A stretch of DNA of 64,000 bases from JAAYOS01 sp050950785 (GCA_050950785.1 JBMNIG010000021.1:62001-126000); one strand, 5' to 3'. Shown: positions 42,307 to 51,824, numbered from the stretch's first letter. Numbers and translations: made by a program. Notes: generated by a model not told the origin, from the letters alone.

Positions 42307-43665
42307 ATGAAAAAAGTTACATACTCTACAACCTCAACCCGTTCGATATATCGCTTATTTTGCTGCTTAATAGCCATACCTCTACTCTTATCTTTATGGC
42401 ACCCGGGAGCAAAAGCCATTGATGTCATAGAGGTCAACTCTGCCCGTGCTCTTTTGGTCGAGCCTGCGAGCGGAGAGGTGCTCTATGAGAAAAACGCTGA
42501 TGAACACGCAAATCCGGCATCTTTGACAAAAATAATGACTGCTCTGCTCATACTTGAATATGGCAAGTTTGACGAGGTGGTCACCGTCTCTGCTTCCGCA
42601 CTGGACGGACTCCATCCCGCCGGCTCTTCCTCCAATCTGAAAGTTGGAGAGGAAATCAGTCTTGAGAACCTGCTTTATTGCATCCTCATCGCATCGGGAA
42701 ACGACGCGTGTAATGCTGCGGCAGAGCATATAGCCGGAAGCATCCCAGCTTTTGTTGCCCTTATGAACAACCGCGCAAAAGAACTAAATTGTAAGGACAC
42801 GCACTTTGCCAATGCACACGGTCTAACACAAGACGACCACTATACGACGGCCCGTGATCTTTATAAAATAGTTCTTGAGGCCCTAAAGCATCCCCGTTTC
42901 CTTGAGATATGCAATACCGCAAGCATCACGATTCCCGCTACAAACAAATCCGAAGAACGCTACTTTTACACTACGAACCATCTGATATCTCCCCTGAAGT
43001 TGCCGGACTACCTCTATCCATACGCAAAGGGCATAAAGACTGGATACACCTCAGCTGCAGGCAACTGCCTGATTTCCTGCGCAGAAAAGGATGACCTGTT
43101 TCTTGTATCGATAGTGATGGGCGCTGAGAAGGAAGAAGAAACCGGCAGGATCATGAGCTTTGTGGACACTAAGAATTTGTTTGAATGGGCGTTCTCTAAC
43201 TTCTCATATCAAACCGTTATATCCTCAAGAGAGCCAATAACTGAAGTCAAAGTGCGACTGGCGCAAGATAGCGACTATGTAGTGCTCAACACTTCCAACT
43301 CAGTCGAAGCTTTGCTGCCAAACGACTTTGATCCGGCCGATGTTGTAAGGGAGATCGTTGTCTATGATGAAAATCAGATAACGGCTCCAATCACAAAAGG
43401 TCAGAAATTAGGCGAGATTTCTTTGACCTACAAGGGCAGAAGCTACGGCACATTGAATTTAGTGGCTTTGAACTCGGTTCAGCGGGACCAGGTCTTATAT
43501 TACATGGATCAATTCCACACCTTCATGTCACAGACCTGGGTGCGGGCGGCGATAATTGGACTTGCAGCTCTTCTCGTTTTGTACATAATAATTGCTATTA
43601 TTTATAACAGGCGCAGAAGAAGGATGAATAGAAGATACTACAGGGGAAGCCGCAGACGTAGATAA
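42307..43665 (+). CDS. dacF: D-alanyl-D-alanine carboxypeptidase (DacF/DacB-type PBP)
   Basis: This 452-residue, exported low-molecular-weight penicillin-binding protein trims D-Ala from peptidoglycan stem peptides. The signal peptide spans about residues 10-37. The peptidase S11 motifs are SLTK (S72, K75), SGN in ASGNDACN and KTG in GIKTGYTSAAGN. A C-terminal beta domain (about 310-410) and a terminal membrane helix (about 420-440) with a basic RRRR-rich tail follow. In spore-formers DacF/DacB-type enzymes adjust cortex cross-linking, but a vegetative role is equally possible. I chose the ATG at 42307 after AGGGAG; the in-frame ATG at 42286 has no site. TATAAT (42263-42268) lies upstream. 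Confidence 0.92.
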   Translation: MKKVTYSTTSTRSIYRLFCCLIAIPLLLSLWHPGAKAIDVIEVNSARALLVEPASGEVLYEKNADEHANPASLTKIMTALLILEYGKFDEVVTVSASALDGLHPAGSSSNLKVGEEISLENLLYCILIASGNDACNAAAEHIAGSIPAFVALMNNRAKELNCKDTHFANAHGLTQDDHYTTARDLYKIVLEALKHPRFLEICNTASITIPATNKSEERYFYTTNHLISPLKLPDYLYPYAKGIKTGYTSAAGNCLISCAEKDDLFLVSIVMGAEKEEETGRIMSFVDTKNLFEWAFSNFSYQTVISSREPITEVKVRLAQDSDYVVLNTSNSVEALLPNDFDPADVVREIVVYDENQITAPITKGQKLGEISLTYKGRSYGTLNLVALNSVQRDQVLYYMDQFHTFMSQTWVRAAIIGLAALLVLYIIIAIIYNRRRRRMNRRYYRGSRRRR

Positions 43666-43701
43666 GATCCTCTAAAATATCGTAGCTGAGATAAAATTAT
43701 A

Positions 43702-43727
43702 GCGGTTCGGATATAAATCCGAACCGC
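43702..43727. terminator. Terminator between convergent dacF and upp
   Basis: GCGGTTCGGAT (43702-43712) and ATCCGAACCGC (43717-43727) form a perfect 11-bp stem with a four-base loop, shared by convergent genes. Confidence 0.75.
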
Positions 43728-43732
43728 CTAGT

Positions 43733-44362
43733 TTATTTTGTTCCGAATATCCGGTCTCCTGCATCTCCAAGCCCGGGAACGATGTATCCAAGTTCGTTCA
43801 GCTTCTCATCCATCGCCGCACAGTATATGTGTACATCCGGGTGCTCATCATGAATATTTTTCACACCCTCGGGGGCAGCTATAATCGACATAAGCTTGAT
43901 ACTCCGATCAGTATAACCCTTAATGAACTTGATTGCCGCAACAGCAGAGCCTCCGGTGGCGAGCATGGGATCAACGATTATCACCTCACGCTCCTTTATA
44001 TCCGATGGCATTTTGCAATAGTACTCTACCGGCTGCAAGGTTTCCGGATCCCTATAAAGACCAATATGCCCTACCTTTACAGAGGGTACAAGCTGGTAGA
44101 TACCATCAACCATTCCAAGACCTGCACGAAGAATGGGAACTATCGCCAACTTCTTACCCGAGATCTGTTTGCAAATTGTTTTGGTAAGTGGCGTCTCGAC
44201 CTCCACATCCTTAAGTGGAAGATCGCGTGTTGCTTCGTAGCACATAAGTGTTGCAATTTCTCCGACCAACTCACGAAACTGCTTTACTCCTGTGTGCTTG
44301 TCGCGCAAAATCGACAGCTTATGCTGAATTAGAGGATGATCGAGTATTGTTAGATTTTCCAT
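43733..44362 (-). CDS. upp: Uracil phosphoribosyltransferase
   Basis: This 209-residue phosphoribosyltransferase makes UMP from uracil and PRPP in pyrimidine salvage. The PRPP-binding motif IVDPMLATGGSA (about residues 131-142) and the C-terminal uracil-binding YIVPGLGDAGDR segment are complete, and the length is exactly as usual. It would use uracil taken up by the permease at 24348. The ATG follows a GAAGGGAAC site. It lies 61 bases downstream of tsaB on the same strand, with no clear terminator between. Confidence 0.95.
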   Translation of the reverse strand: MENLTILDHPLIQHKLSILRDKHTGVKQFRELVGEIATLMCYEATRDLPLKDVEVETPLTKTICKQISGKKLAIVPILRAGLGMVDGIYQLVPSVKVGHIGLYRDPETLQPVEYYCKMPSDIKEREVIIVDPMLATGGSAVAAIKFIKGYTDRSIKLMSIIAAPEGVKNIHDEHPDVHIYCAAMDEKLNELGYIVPGLGDAGDRIFGTK

Positions 44363-44423
44363 GTTAATGTTCCCTTCCTATATAGATTCCCAAGATTGAA
44401 TATCTACAATAAACGGAGTTGGC

Positions 44424-45149
44424 TTACGGTGTTGAATTACTCTCCCGTTCTCGTTTCTCCCTCTCAAGCCTTTCTCTCTCGGCCTGAGGCAAACGAATAT
44501 AGACGGGGTTTAGCGAAGAAAGATCTGTCCTTGACTGACCCGTGTAAGCCTCTCTTGCGGCTATAGCTACACCGAATGCCGACTGATTAATCAAATGAGG
44601 GGGCGCCAGAGTAATATCTGAACAGTCCTGTTTTAGACGCTCATATGCCGAGTGTGCACCGTCGCCAACCAAGACTATCTTGGTATCCGATTGGGCTAAA
44701 ATATCAGCAAGCTCCTCAAGTGCGATGGTACGATCCTCACACAACCTTTTTAGTTCAACACCGTCGCTGTCAAATAACGCGTTATAATACTCCCCTCTAC
44801 GCGCATCCATAACGCAACATATGACGGCTTGGGTATGTGATAAACCTCTTGCCATTGCTTCTAGCGTCGATACTCCTATACCGGGTTTTTGCGCCGCCCA
44901 GGCTATGCCCTTTGCTGCTGCGACTCCTATCCTAAGACCTGTAAAGGAGCCGGGACCGCTGGCTGCAGCTATCAGATCGATATCATTGAGCGAAAGGTCG
45001 GCGTTGCGCAAAGCATCTCGAACCATTGGCATAAGAGTTCTTGAGTGGGTTAGACCAGTGTTCTGATATGCAAAAGATTCTAAAAAATCACCGTTGACAA
45101 CTGCAACAGAAGACGCCTTTGCTGATGATTCAATCGCTAGAATGCGCAT
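44424..45149 (-). CDS. tsaB: tRNA threonylcarbamoyladenosine biosynthesis protein TsaB
   Basis: This 241-residue ASKHA-fold protein partners TsaD and TsaE to attach threonylcarbamoyl to A37 of tRNAs. The N-terminal MRILAIESSAKASSVAVV, the GPGSFTGLRIGVAAAKGIAW segment and the VICCVMDARRGEYY segment are typical of TsaB. The C-terminus ends in a charged Arg/Glu-rich tail. The start codon overlaps the end of tsaE by 20 bases, indicating translational coupling. tsaD is not in this window. An IS30 element lies just upstream of the tsaE-tsaB pair. Confidence 0.93.
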   Translation of the reverse strand: MRILAIESSAKASSVAVVNGDFLESFAYQNTGLTHSRTLMPMVRDALRNADLSLNDIDLIAAASGPGSFTGLRIGVAAAKGIAWAAQKPGIGVSTLEAMARGLSHTQAVICCVMDARRGEYYNALFDSDGVELKRLCEDRTIALEELADILAQSDTKIVLVGDGAHSAYERLKQDCSDITLAPPHLINQSAFGVAIAAREAYTGQSRTDLSSLNPVYIRLPQAERERLEREKRERESNSTP

Positions 45150-45573
45150 TGCCCAAATTCTCCTCTATTCTGATAAGTCGCTCATCTCCAAGAGCTTTAA
45201 GTGTCACATGTATTGCATTTTCGGGAAGTGCATCAATGATGCGTTCACTCCACTCCACAACGCAGATGCCTCCACGCACAAGATAATCTTCCCATCCCAG
45301 CTCATAGAACTCCTCATCACCCCGGAGGCGATACATATCGAAATGAAAAACAGGTATGGGACCGTTATATTCATTTACGATTGAATATGTCGGGCTGGTC
45401 ACACGTCCGTTAAAACCAGTCGCTCTTACAAGACCACGAACAAAAGCTGTCTTTCCCGCTCCCATGTCACCAAATAGCGCGACCACCGAGCCCGGTTTCA
45501 ACAGCTTACCCAATTTTTCTCCGACCTGCTCGGTCTCAACCTCACTATGAGTGTTTACTTCAATTACTATCAT
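45130..45573 (-). CDS. tsaE: tRNA threonylcarbamoyladenosine ATPase TsaE
   Basis: This 147-residue P-loop ATPase supports the TsaD-TsaB complex in t6A synthesis. The Walker A motif is GDMGAGKTAFV, followed by TSPTYSIVNEY and FHFDMYRL, which are diagnostic. I chose the ATG at 45573 (product beginning MIVIEV), as in most homologues. In-frame starts at 45591 and 45633 are possible, but none has a good ribosome site. The left end of IS30 copy 2 is at 45659, only about 70-85 bases upstream, so the native promoter may have been displaced and transcription may start inside the element or its junction. Confidence 0.88.
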   Translation of the reverse strand: MIVIEVNTHSEVETEQVGEKLGKLLKPGSVVALFGDMGAGKTAFVRGLVRATGFNGRVTSPTYSIVNEYNGPIPVFHFDMYRLRGDEEFYELGWEDYLVRGGICVVEWSERIIDALPENAIHVTLKALGDERLIRIEENLGNAHSSD

Positions 45574-45643
45574 TGCCAAAACCGCTTTCATTTTGTTCCA
45601 AAGGATTATATCATATCTTGGAAAACCGGTCAAAAGTTTTTGA

Positions 45644-45658
45644 CGAAAAATTTAGAAA
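45644..45658. repeat. Left 15-bp direct repeat flanking IS30 copy 2
   Basis: CGAAAAATTTAGAAA here matches 46977-46991 exactly. Confidence 0.85.
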
Positions 45659-46976
45659 CGCAAATTGCAAGTTAAAGTGAAACACTTTTTCTCTGTCAAA
45701 TGTTATCTAGATATCTTGTAGTTTTCACTTGTTTCTGGCGGTTTGGGTCTGGGCGGAACGGGAAATGCTTTCGCTATGAACACTTTCTTAGTTCTTCTTT
45801 AACTACCTCGTTTGCGCATTTACCTTCTAAAACCTTACGTGGGTAATCATTAAGCCATTCTTGGATCTTTAATATTGCTTTTGTACTGTATTTCGCTATC
45901 GAACATCCCTTGGGGATAAATCGTCGTATGTGTCCATTTATCTGTTCATTGGTACCTCTTTCCCATGAATGATATGGGTGACAGTAGTAAATTCGGGTGC
46001 GTGCTTTACTGCTTATGCAGGACCGTTCTAGCTTGCGCCAATCTAAAAACTCACTTCCATTATCAACTGTTATTGTTTTAAACATCTTTCGAAATCGCTT
46101 TGCACCTATCTTTTTCTCTAGTTGGTCAAGTCGTTTTAGCACTTCTTTTTGTGTTTGGCTACGCAACTTAAATATCAGTGTCTTTCTAGATAGCCTCTCA
46201 ACCAGCACAAGCAAGCATGCCCTGCCTTTTCCTCGACCTGGTTCAACGCAATCCATTTCCCAGTGACCGAGCTCACTGCGGTCATTCGCCTCTTGTGGGC
46301 GCTCATCTATGCGTTTGGCGTCTACATCCCGTATTCTGCGGGTTACTCGGGTATACTTGCGTTTTGAACTCTTGCCTTTTCGAGGTAAGTCCTTTTTTGT
46401 TACATTGAGTAATAACTCACGGTCTATATAATTATAGAGCGTTCGCTTAGATATGGGCGTTCTTTGATAGTCAGGGTCATCCTTAAGTTTCTCTATGGTC
46501 GCATAAGGAGAGAACTTGCCATTTATAATACAGTTCTCAATTTTTTTCTGCTAACTCATAGTTCTTACCAATTTTTAGATGAGCCCCTTTTGCACTTGCC
46601 TTCTCATCATAGTCCTCTTGGGCTTTTAAGGCTGAATAGCTAACCACTTCACGCCATTGGCAATCCCTTAAGATTACCTTCCCACGCCTCAGCTCCCTAC
46701 TTATTGTGGCTGGACTTACTCCCATTCGTTCTGCTATTTCCCGATGGCTAAGCCTTGATTTCTTAGGCAAGTAATTGTTCTTAGTTACTATCGCTTCTAA
46801 CTCTTCACGCTCTTCCAATCTTAGGTGTTTACCTTTTATGCGAGTTCTGATACAATAGACTTGGCTCATGAAGCTTCTCCGTTTCTGTTTGTTGTAGGAA
46901 CTAACATTATAACAGAGAAGCTCTCGTGGGTCTATTTATTTCTTTATTTGTGTTTCATTTAATTTTACAACTCGCC
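45659..46976 (-). mobile_element. IS30-family insertion sequence, copy 2
   Basis: This is a 1318-bp element with the same ends as copy 1 (CGCAAATTGC and ACAACTCGCC, imperfect 27-bp inverted repeats) and 15-bp flanking direct repeats of different sequence. It inserted independently of copy 1. It has one base more than copy 1, an extra A/T in a homopolymer. It sits between tsaE and the ftsW-like gene. Confidence 0.92.
45774..46869 (-). pseudogene. IS30-family transposase with frameshift
   Basis: The N-terminal part starts with the ATG at 46869. It encodes a MarR/IS30-type helix-turn-helix (SRLSHREIAERMGVSPATIS) in 110 codons to a premature stop at about 46537. The remaining frame (to 45774) contains the DDE catalytic part with D, D and E residues. 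The break is at a run of seven A on the coding strand (about 46541-46547), where copy 1 has six and stays in frame. A one-base insertion is thus the lesion; only +1 frameshifting or a one-base slippage could restore the product. I treat it as a pseudogene. Confidence 0.88.
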
Positions 46977-46991
46977 CGAAAAATTTAGAAA
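46977..46991. repeat. Right 15-bp direct repeat flanking IS30 copy 2
   Basis: This is an exact copy of 45644-45658, directly after the right end of the element. Confidence 0.85.
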
Positions 46992-47159
46992 AGTTCAAAA
47001 CTGTTCGGATTTTATTTTCTGAATAACGGATTTATAGTTATTACCTTCTTTACCGAAAAGGAATTTCAGTGTACAATAGAGTATAGATAAATAATATTCC
47101 GGTAAACAATTTACTGCTTTTAGATACACGATCGTTGAAAGCCTGTATGGAGTCAACTC

Positions 47160-48296
47160 ATGAAATACTTTTGGAAAAGTGTCAAGCGTTTTATAAAGGA
47201 AGCCGACATGTTCTTGTTGTCGGTGTGCCTTATTTGCTCATTTTTTGGTCTGCTGCTCATCATCAGTGCAACATGGAGCTATTCCAACACCCTTAGATAT
47301 ATTATGGTGCAGGGCATAGGTATCTTAATCGGTATAGTTCTTTTTGTGCTCTTCTCACTTATTGATATTTACGATCTTTCAGAATATTGGAAGTGGATCC
47401 TAGTCTTCAATATACTGTTTATTTCTTCAACGCTCATATTTGGCATTGAAGTCGGTGGCAACAAAAGTTGGCTGGAAATCCCCTTTGTCAAGATGCGAGT
47501 CCAACCTGCCGAGGTTGTAAAAATCACTTACATTTTGCTTCTTGCAAAGCAGATGTATGCTCAACGTGAGCACATAAGCTCAATTCGTTCTATGCTTCTT
47601 CTTGTCGGCCACCTCATGCTCTATGTCAGCCTTATTTGGGTCTCATCAGGCGATATGGGCATGACTATTGTCTATATTTTTATATTCATTTGCATGGCAT
47701 TTGCCGCCGGTATCCGTCTATGGTGGTTCCTGATCGCCGGAGCGGCATGCGTGGCGGTTGTTCCAATGCTGTGGGAATCACTGGGCTATTACCAGAAAAT
47801 GAGGATACTTGTAGTCCTGGATGACACCCTTGATCCCCTTGGATACGGTTATCAAGCCTCACGCAGCAAAATGGCAATCGGTTCGGGCAAACTTTTGGGA
47901 CAAGGCCTTTTTAGCGGAAAACAGACACAGTCGGGAAGCCTTCCCGCAAAGCACACCGATCTAATTTTTTCTGTTGCAGGCGAAGAGCTTGGAATGATTG
48001 GCTCAGTTGCTATCCTGCTTCTTTTGTGCGTGATAATCTTTCGCTGTCTATATATTGCAACTAAAGCACGCAATGGGATGGGAGCGCTTGTCTGTACAGG
48101 AGTTGCTGCAATGCTCATATTCCAGGTCTTTGAAAACATTGGTATGTGCGTAGGTCTGACTCCTATAATCGGCATTACCCTTCCCTTCTTCAGCTACGGA
48201 GGTTCTTCAGTGATGACTATGTTTGCCGCCATGGGACTTGTGTCCGGCGTCAAAATGCGGCCCATGCCGGGCTGGTTGAAATCAAGTAGCTCGTAA
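47160..48296 (+). CDS. FtsW/RodA/SpoVE-family SEDS glycosyltransferase
   Basis: This 378-residue membrane protein has about ten helices of the SEDS family, which polymerises lipid II into glycan strands together with a class B penicillin-binding protein. Characteristic segments are GGNKSWLEIPFVKMRVQPAE (loop with conserved Arg and Glu), the GSGKLLGQGLFSGKQT segment, the FSVAGEELGMIG segment with the catalytic Asp-neighbour region, and the C-terminal GLTPIIGITLPFFSYGGSS. The length is usual for RodA or SpoVE. Which of the elongation, division or sporulation roles it has cannot be decided. IS30 copy 2 ends about 180 bases upstream. The ATG at 47160 has only a weak site (TGGAGT). A terminator follows at 48402. 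Confidence 0.9.
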   Translation: MKYFWKSVKRFIKEADMFLLSVCLICSFFGLLLIISATWSYSNTLRYIMVQGIGILIGIVLFVLFSLIDIYDLSEYWKWILVFNILFISSTLIFGIEVGGNKSWLEIPFVKMRVQPAEVVKITYILLLAKQMYAQREHISSIRSMLLLVGHLMLYVSLIWVSSGDMGMTIVYIFIFICMAFAAGIRLWWFLIAGAACVAVVPMLWESLGYYQKMRILVVLDDTLDPLGYGYQASRSKMAIGSGKLLGQGLFSGKQTQSGSLPAKHTDLIFSVAGEELGMIGSVAILLLLCVIIFRCLYIATKARNGMGALVCTGVAAMLIFQVFENIGMCVGLTPIIGITLPFFSYGGSSVMTMFAAMGLVSGVKMRPMPGWLKSSSS

Positions 48297-48401
48297 AGAG
48301 CAGCGCTAACCGATCTGATCGTTCGGTGGCTGGATGGTCAAAATTGAATGATACCTGCAAGACCACAAATAGCAGGACATTAAAAGTAAAGTAGCTTTAG
48401 T

Positions 48402-48434
48402 GAAAATCGGATCGATTTCCGATTTTCTTTTTTA
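48402..48434 (+). terminator. Intrinsic terminator after the SEDS gene
   Basis: GAAAATCGGA (48402-48411) pairs perfectly with TCCGATTTTC (48418-48427), followed by seven T. It lies 106 bases after the stop codon; the stretch 48297-48588 otherwise shows only the ribosome site and presumed promoter of the next gene. Confidence 0.85.
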
Positions 48435-48588
48435 TTTCAATGAATTGTGACCATAATAAGTTTGAGAAACTTTAAGACAGGTTCCCATAATTTATATATT
48501 TTTTATTTGGCAAGGAATATCGTGGGCATTTCAGGCAAACAATAACCTCGACGGACTACGTGAACATGATTCCATGAGGAGGATCAAT

Positions 48589-49917
48589 ATGAAACATAGT
48601 AAAAAAATATTTGGTTGCAGGCCTAGCCGCATTATATCCGTCCTGCTTGCAACAATAATTATGTCAACCGCCGCCGGCGCCGTTTCAGTAACCGAGTTGG
48701 ACCCCTATATAGCCACCTTCTCCAAAACGAGTGAAGTAGGCAGGGATATATCATTCCGAAGTGTGGACTTTCTAAGTAATATAGTAGGCGATGGCGAATT
48801 GGAAGGCATCGTGCTGACATCACTACCCGATGAGTCAGAGGGGGCTCTATACTGCGGAACTCGTGCGCTATATGCGGGTGAGGCAGTAACGACAGAAAAC
48901 CTTGATGAGCTTTATTTTAAGCCTGCCAGTAAGAATGAAACCACCACAAGTTTCAGTTTCATTCCGGTATTCAGCGACTCAAACGGGCAAATTACGACCG
49001 TCTCCATTGCTCAGGTCAGTGGAAAAAATAGTCCACCGGTCGCAGAGGATGTAGAATTTGAAACAATAAAAAACATAGCTGTGACCTGTAGGTTTAAGAT
49101 CTCAGATCCGGACGACGATAAGCTGGTCGTGCGTATTCAAAACCCGCCCAGTAAAGGTGATGTGGTCATATCGGAAGAGGATCCGAGCGTCTTCATTTAC
49201 ACTCCGTATCAGAACAAAACCGGTAACGACAGCTTCACTTATGTAGCAGTTGACCCTGATGGGCTTATATCTAATACCGCTAAGGTCTCCATCCGTATAA
49301 CGAAAAACGGAGCAAAGATGACCTATACTGATATGGACGGAAATCCAGCTCATCTTGCAGCCATCAAACTGGCAGAAGAGGGCATACTCATCGGTGAGCG
49401 GATGGGAGACAACTATTTCTTTAATCCCAGCAAAGTGGTTTCCAGAGGTGAATTTGTCGCAATGGCACTGACCTGCCTAGGGATTGAGGTAACAACACCT
49501 GTTACAAAGACAGGCTTTGCCGACGATTCCGACACCCCCGCATGGGTCAAGCCGTACCTTTCAACTGCGTTAAAACAGGGCATAATCACCGGCGTCAGCA
49601 CCTTAGACGGCCGTCGGGTGTTCCGTTCTGAAAACCCGTTAACAAGAGCCGAGGCACTCGTTGTTCTCAACAATGTGCTAAATCTTGACGAAGGTGAAAG
49701 AAGACCGGTGTTCGCGGATGATGAAGCTGTGCCTGCATGGGCTATGGAGGCAGCCTCAAAAGCAGTTGCAAACGAAATTATTCAAGTGCCCTCCGATGGA
49801 AATATCAGACCGTTGGATACTGTGACAAGGGCAGATGCAGCAGAGATGCTCTTTAGGGCAATAGAAGTTATGAAAAAAGAGCAGTCACGGGGTCTTTTAA
49901 GCAGGATTTTTGGATAG
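48589..49917 (+). CDS. Secreted S-layer-homology protein with cadherin-like domain
   Basis: This 442-residue exported protein has a signal peptide at about residues 10-38. A region with a cadherin/CSLREA-like beta domain (about 145-240, with KISDPDDDKLVVRI and YTPYQNKTGNDSFTYVAVDPDG) follows. Two to three SLH domains occupy the C-terminus (about 250-425; for example the FADDSDTPAWVKPYLSTALK and RAEALVVLNNVL segments). SLH domains bind pyruvylated secondary cell-wall polymer, so the protein is anchored at the cell surface. GAGGAGG precedes the ATG at 48589; an in-frame ATG at 48574 precedes that site. It is monocistronic, with a terminator at 49973. Its ligand is unknown. Confidence 0.88.
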   Translation: MKHSKKIFGCRPSRIISVLLATIIMSTAAGAVSVTELDPYIATFSKTSEVGRDISFRSVDFLSNIVGDGELEGIVLTSLPDESEGALYCGTRALYAGEAVTTENLDELYFKPASKNETTTSFSFIPVFSDSNGQITTVSIAQVSGKNSPPVAEDVEFETIKNIAVTCRFKISDPDDDKLVVRIQNPPSKGDVVISEEDPSVFIYTPYQNKTGNDSFTYVAVDPDGLISNTAKVSIRITKNGAKMTYTDMDGNPAHLAAIKLAEEGILIGERMGDNYFFNPSKVVSRGEFVAMALTCLGIEVTTPVTKTGFADDSDTPAWVKPYLSTALKQGIITGVSTLDGRRVFRSENPLTRAEALVVLNNVLNLDEGERRPVFADDEAVPAWAMEAASKAVANEIIQVPSDGNIRPLDTVTRADAAEMLFRAIEVMKKEQSRGLLSRIFG

Positions 49918-49972
49918 CGCAAAATTTCCTACAGCTAACTTTATCTAGATTTACTGATGTATTGAATATGAG

Positions 49973-50010
49973 AAAAAGACGGCTTCTGGCTCCGCCAGTA
50001 GTCGTCTTTT
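49973..50010. terminator. Terminator between convergent SLH and rqcH genes
   Basis: AAAAAGAC with GTCGTCTTTT forms the outer stem, and GGC-tcc-GCC the inner stem. It runs into TTTTGCTTG on the plus strand. Confidence 0.7.
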
Positions 50011-50054
50011 GCTTGTTTTTGATATTTGTGGATCGCTTTTTATTGTCACAGTAG

Positions 50055-51824
50055 TCACCGCACTCGCAGTTTATCTATAAGCGATCTATCGGGAGATACA
50101 TAGGCCGTGAAATATGGATCATAGATAACCATACCCGGTCTTGCTCCTGGTATCTTTTTTACGTTGCGAACTCTTGTGTAGTCCACCGCAACATTTGCAC
50201 CATTCATTGCCTGTGAATACGCCGCAGCGATCATTGCAGCTTCGGTGTACGTTTGATCATCAGGCTCTCTTCCGTCGCACCGCAAAATAACATGAGATCC
50301 CGGTAGCTTCTGAACATGGAACCATATGTCATTTTTATGTGCCAGCTTGTGCGTCAGTAGGTCGTTTTGCAGATTATTTCTTCCACACAATATGGTAAAT
50401 CCGCCTGTTGATCGAAATTCACGGGGTGACCGCTGCTGATCTTTACCTTTCTTCCTTTTATCCCGTTGCTTGTATTGCCGAATATATCCTGTATGCTTTA
50501 GTTCTTCCCTGATTTCCTCTATATCTTGAGGATCTACTGCACGGTCGACCAAATCCAGCACACTTTCAAGGTATTTTGCTTCCTGCTCTCCAGACGCAAT
50601 CTGCTCCTGTAACACTCTTTCAGCGTTCTTCATTCTATTGTAGTCCTTGTAGTATTTTGCGGCATTCTGCTGTATTGAGAGCTTAGGGTCAAGCCGTATC
50701 TCGATTTCTCCGCCCTCAGGGTCGTAAAAATTAAATACACGGACGCTCTTAGAGCCTTTTGGGGCAGTATTGAGGTTTGCCATTAGCAGGTCACCAAACT
50801 CACGAAGTTTATCCCGATCTTTAGCTGTCTGAAGCTCTCTCTTTTGAGCCTCCACTTTTCGTCTGACTCTGTCATAGACCGGTGATACAACTTTTTTTAG
50901 GATCTGTCTTTGTTGATGAAGTCGGGCCGCAGCTGACCTTTCTTCGTAGAAGGTCCCCACAAGCTGTGAAAAGCTGTCAAATCTTTCAACTCTGTATTTA
51001 TTGCCATACTGGGTAATCGGTATGAATGTAAAATCATAAGGTGTTTCTTCGTCAAACAGCATATATGGTACCATTTTGCCAGTTTGAATAATGGTAAACA
51101 AATAAGAGATCTCTTCGGCAAAGCACTGTCTCACTTCACTTGTCATCTCGTAAAAAACCGGTGAGACATCACCTGTTGCTCTGAAAGCTATCTCCCTTGC
51201 CACTAAAGGCGATAACCCGAAGAAATTGTCGATCAGCCACTTGTCCGCTCTTGCGTCTATCGGCGCTGAACCCACGATCGATTGGATGATTTCAGCGGAA
51301 GTCTTTAGCGGATTTCTTTTATCCTGTGCAGGTGGATATTGGTAGAACATGCCGGGTAGCACCTGACGTCTACCTGTAATATCAGTATCAACACGGCGAA
51401 GACTGTCGATGATCCGCTCTTCGTCATCCAGCAATATCAGGTTTGACATTCGGCCGATCAGCTCGATCACTATCCTTTTGCGAGCCACATGACCCATTTC
51501 ATCAGTCGTGTCGATCTCAAGGGCCAATATACGCTCCAAAGGGGGATGGTTTATTTGTCGAATGATCCCTCCCGTAAAGAGCTTTCGCATCAGCATGCAA
51601 AACATCGGAGGGGACTGGGGATTTTCTCTGGATACATCCCCGATGTGCACCCGTGCGTTATTCTGATTTGCCGAAATGAGTAGGCGAAGATTCTCTCCCA
51701 TTCCCCTAATATGGAGTAGTATCTCATCCTTTTCAGGCTGATATATCTTGTCGATCCTTCCCCCTATGATCCTTTGTTCCAACTCCGATCGGAGAGCCGA
51801 CAATACAACTGCGTCAAGTGGCAT
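50055..51824 (-). CDS. rqcH: Ribosome quality control protein RqcH (NFACT family)
   Basis: This 589-residue NFACT protein binds stalled 50S ribosomal subunits with tRNA-Ala and adds alanine tails to nascent chains, marking them for degradation. Domains are NFACT-N (about residues 1-220, including LVVALRSELEQRIIGGRIDKI-like start with LSALRSELEQRI and the MLMRKLFTGG segment), a helix-hairpin region, a coiled coil (about 300-440) and the C-terminal NFACT-R domain (about 475-589: ILCGRNNLQNDLLTHKLAHK, then LPGSHVIL). The length is usual. Two bases separate it from the Nif3 gene, so it belongs to the trmK-nif3-rqcH operon. Confidence 0.94.
   Translation of the reverse strand: MPLDAVVLSALRSELEQRIIGGRIDKIYQPEKDEILLHIRGMGENLRLLISANQNNARVHIGDVSRENPQSPPMFCMLMRKLFTGGIIRQINHPPLERILALEIDTTDEMGHVARKRIVIELIGRMSNLILLDDEERIIDSLRRVDTDITGRRQVLPGMFYQYPPAQDKRNPLKTSAEIIQSIVGSAPIDARADKWLIDNFFGLSPLVAREIAFRATGDVSPVFYEMTSEVRQCFAEEISYLFTIIQTGKMVPYMLFDEETPYDFTFIPITQYGNKYRVERFDSFSQLVGTFYEERSAAARLHQQRQILKKVVSPVYDRVRRKVEAQKRELQTAKDRDKLREFGDLLMANLNTAPKGSKSVRVFNFYDPEGGEIEIRLDPKLSIQQNAAKYYKDYNRMKNAERVLQEQIASGEQEAKYLESVLDLVDRAVDPQDIEEIREELKHTGYIRQYKQRDKRKKGKDQQRSPREFRSTGGFTILCGRNNLQNDLLTHKLAHKNDIWFHVQKLPGSHVILRCDGREPDDQTYTEAAMIAAAYSQAMNGANVAVDYTRVRNVKKIPGARPGMVIYDPYFTAYVSPDRSLIDKLRVR

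Noticed and set aside
1459..46976. Composite transposon bounded by the two IS30 copies
   Set aside because: Each copy has its own 15-bp target duplication, of different sequence, showing two separate insertions.
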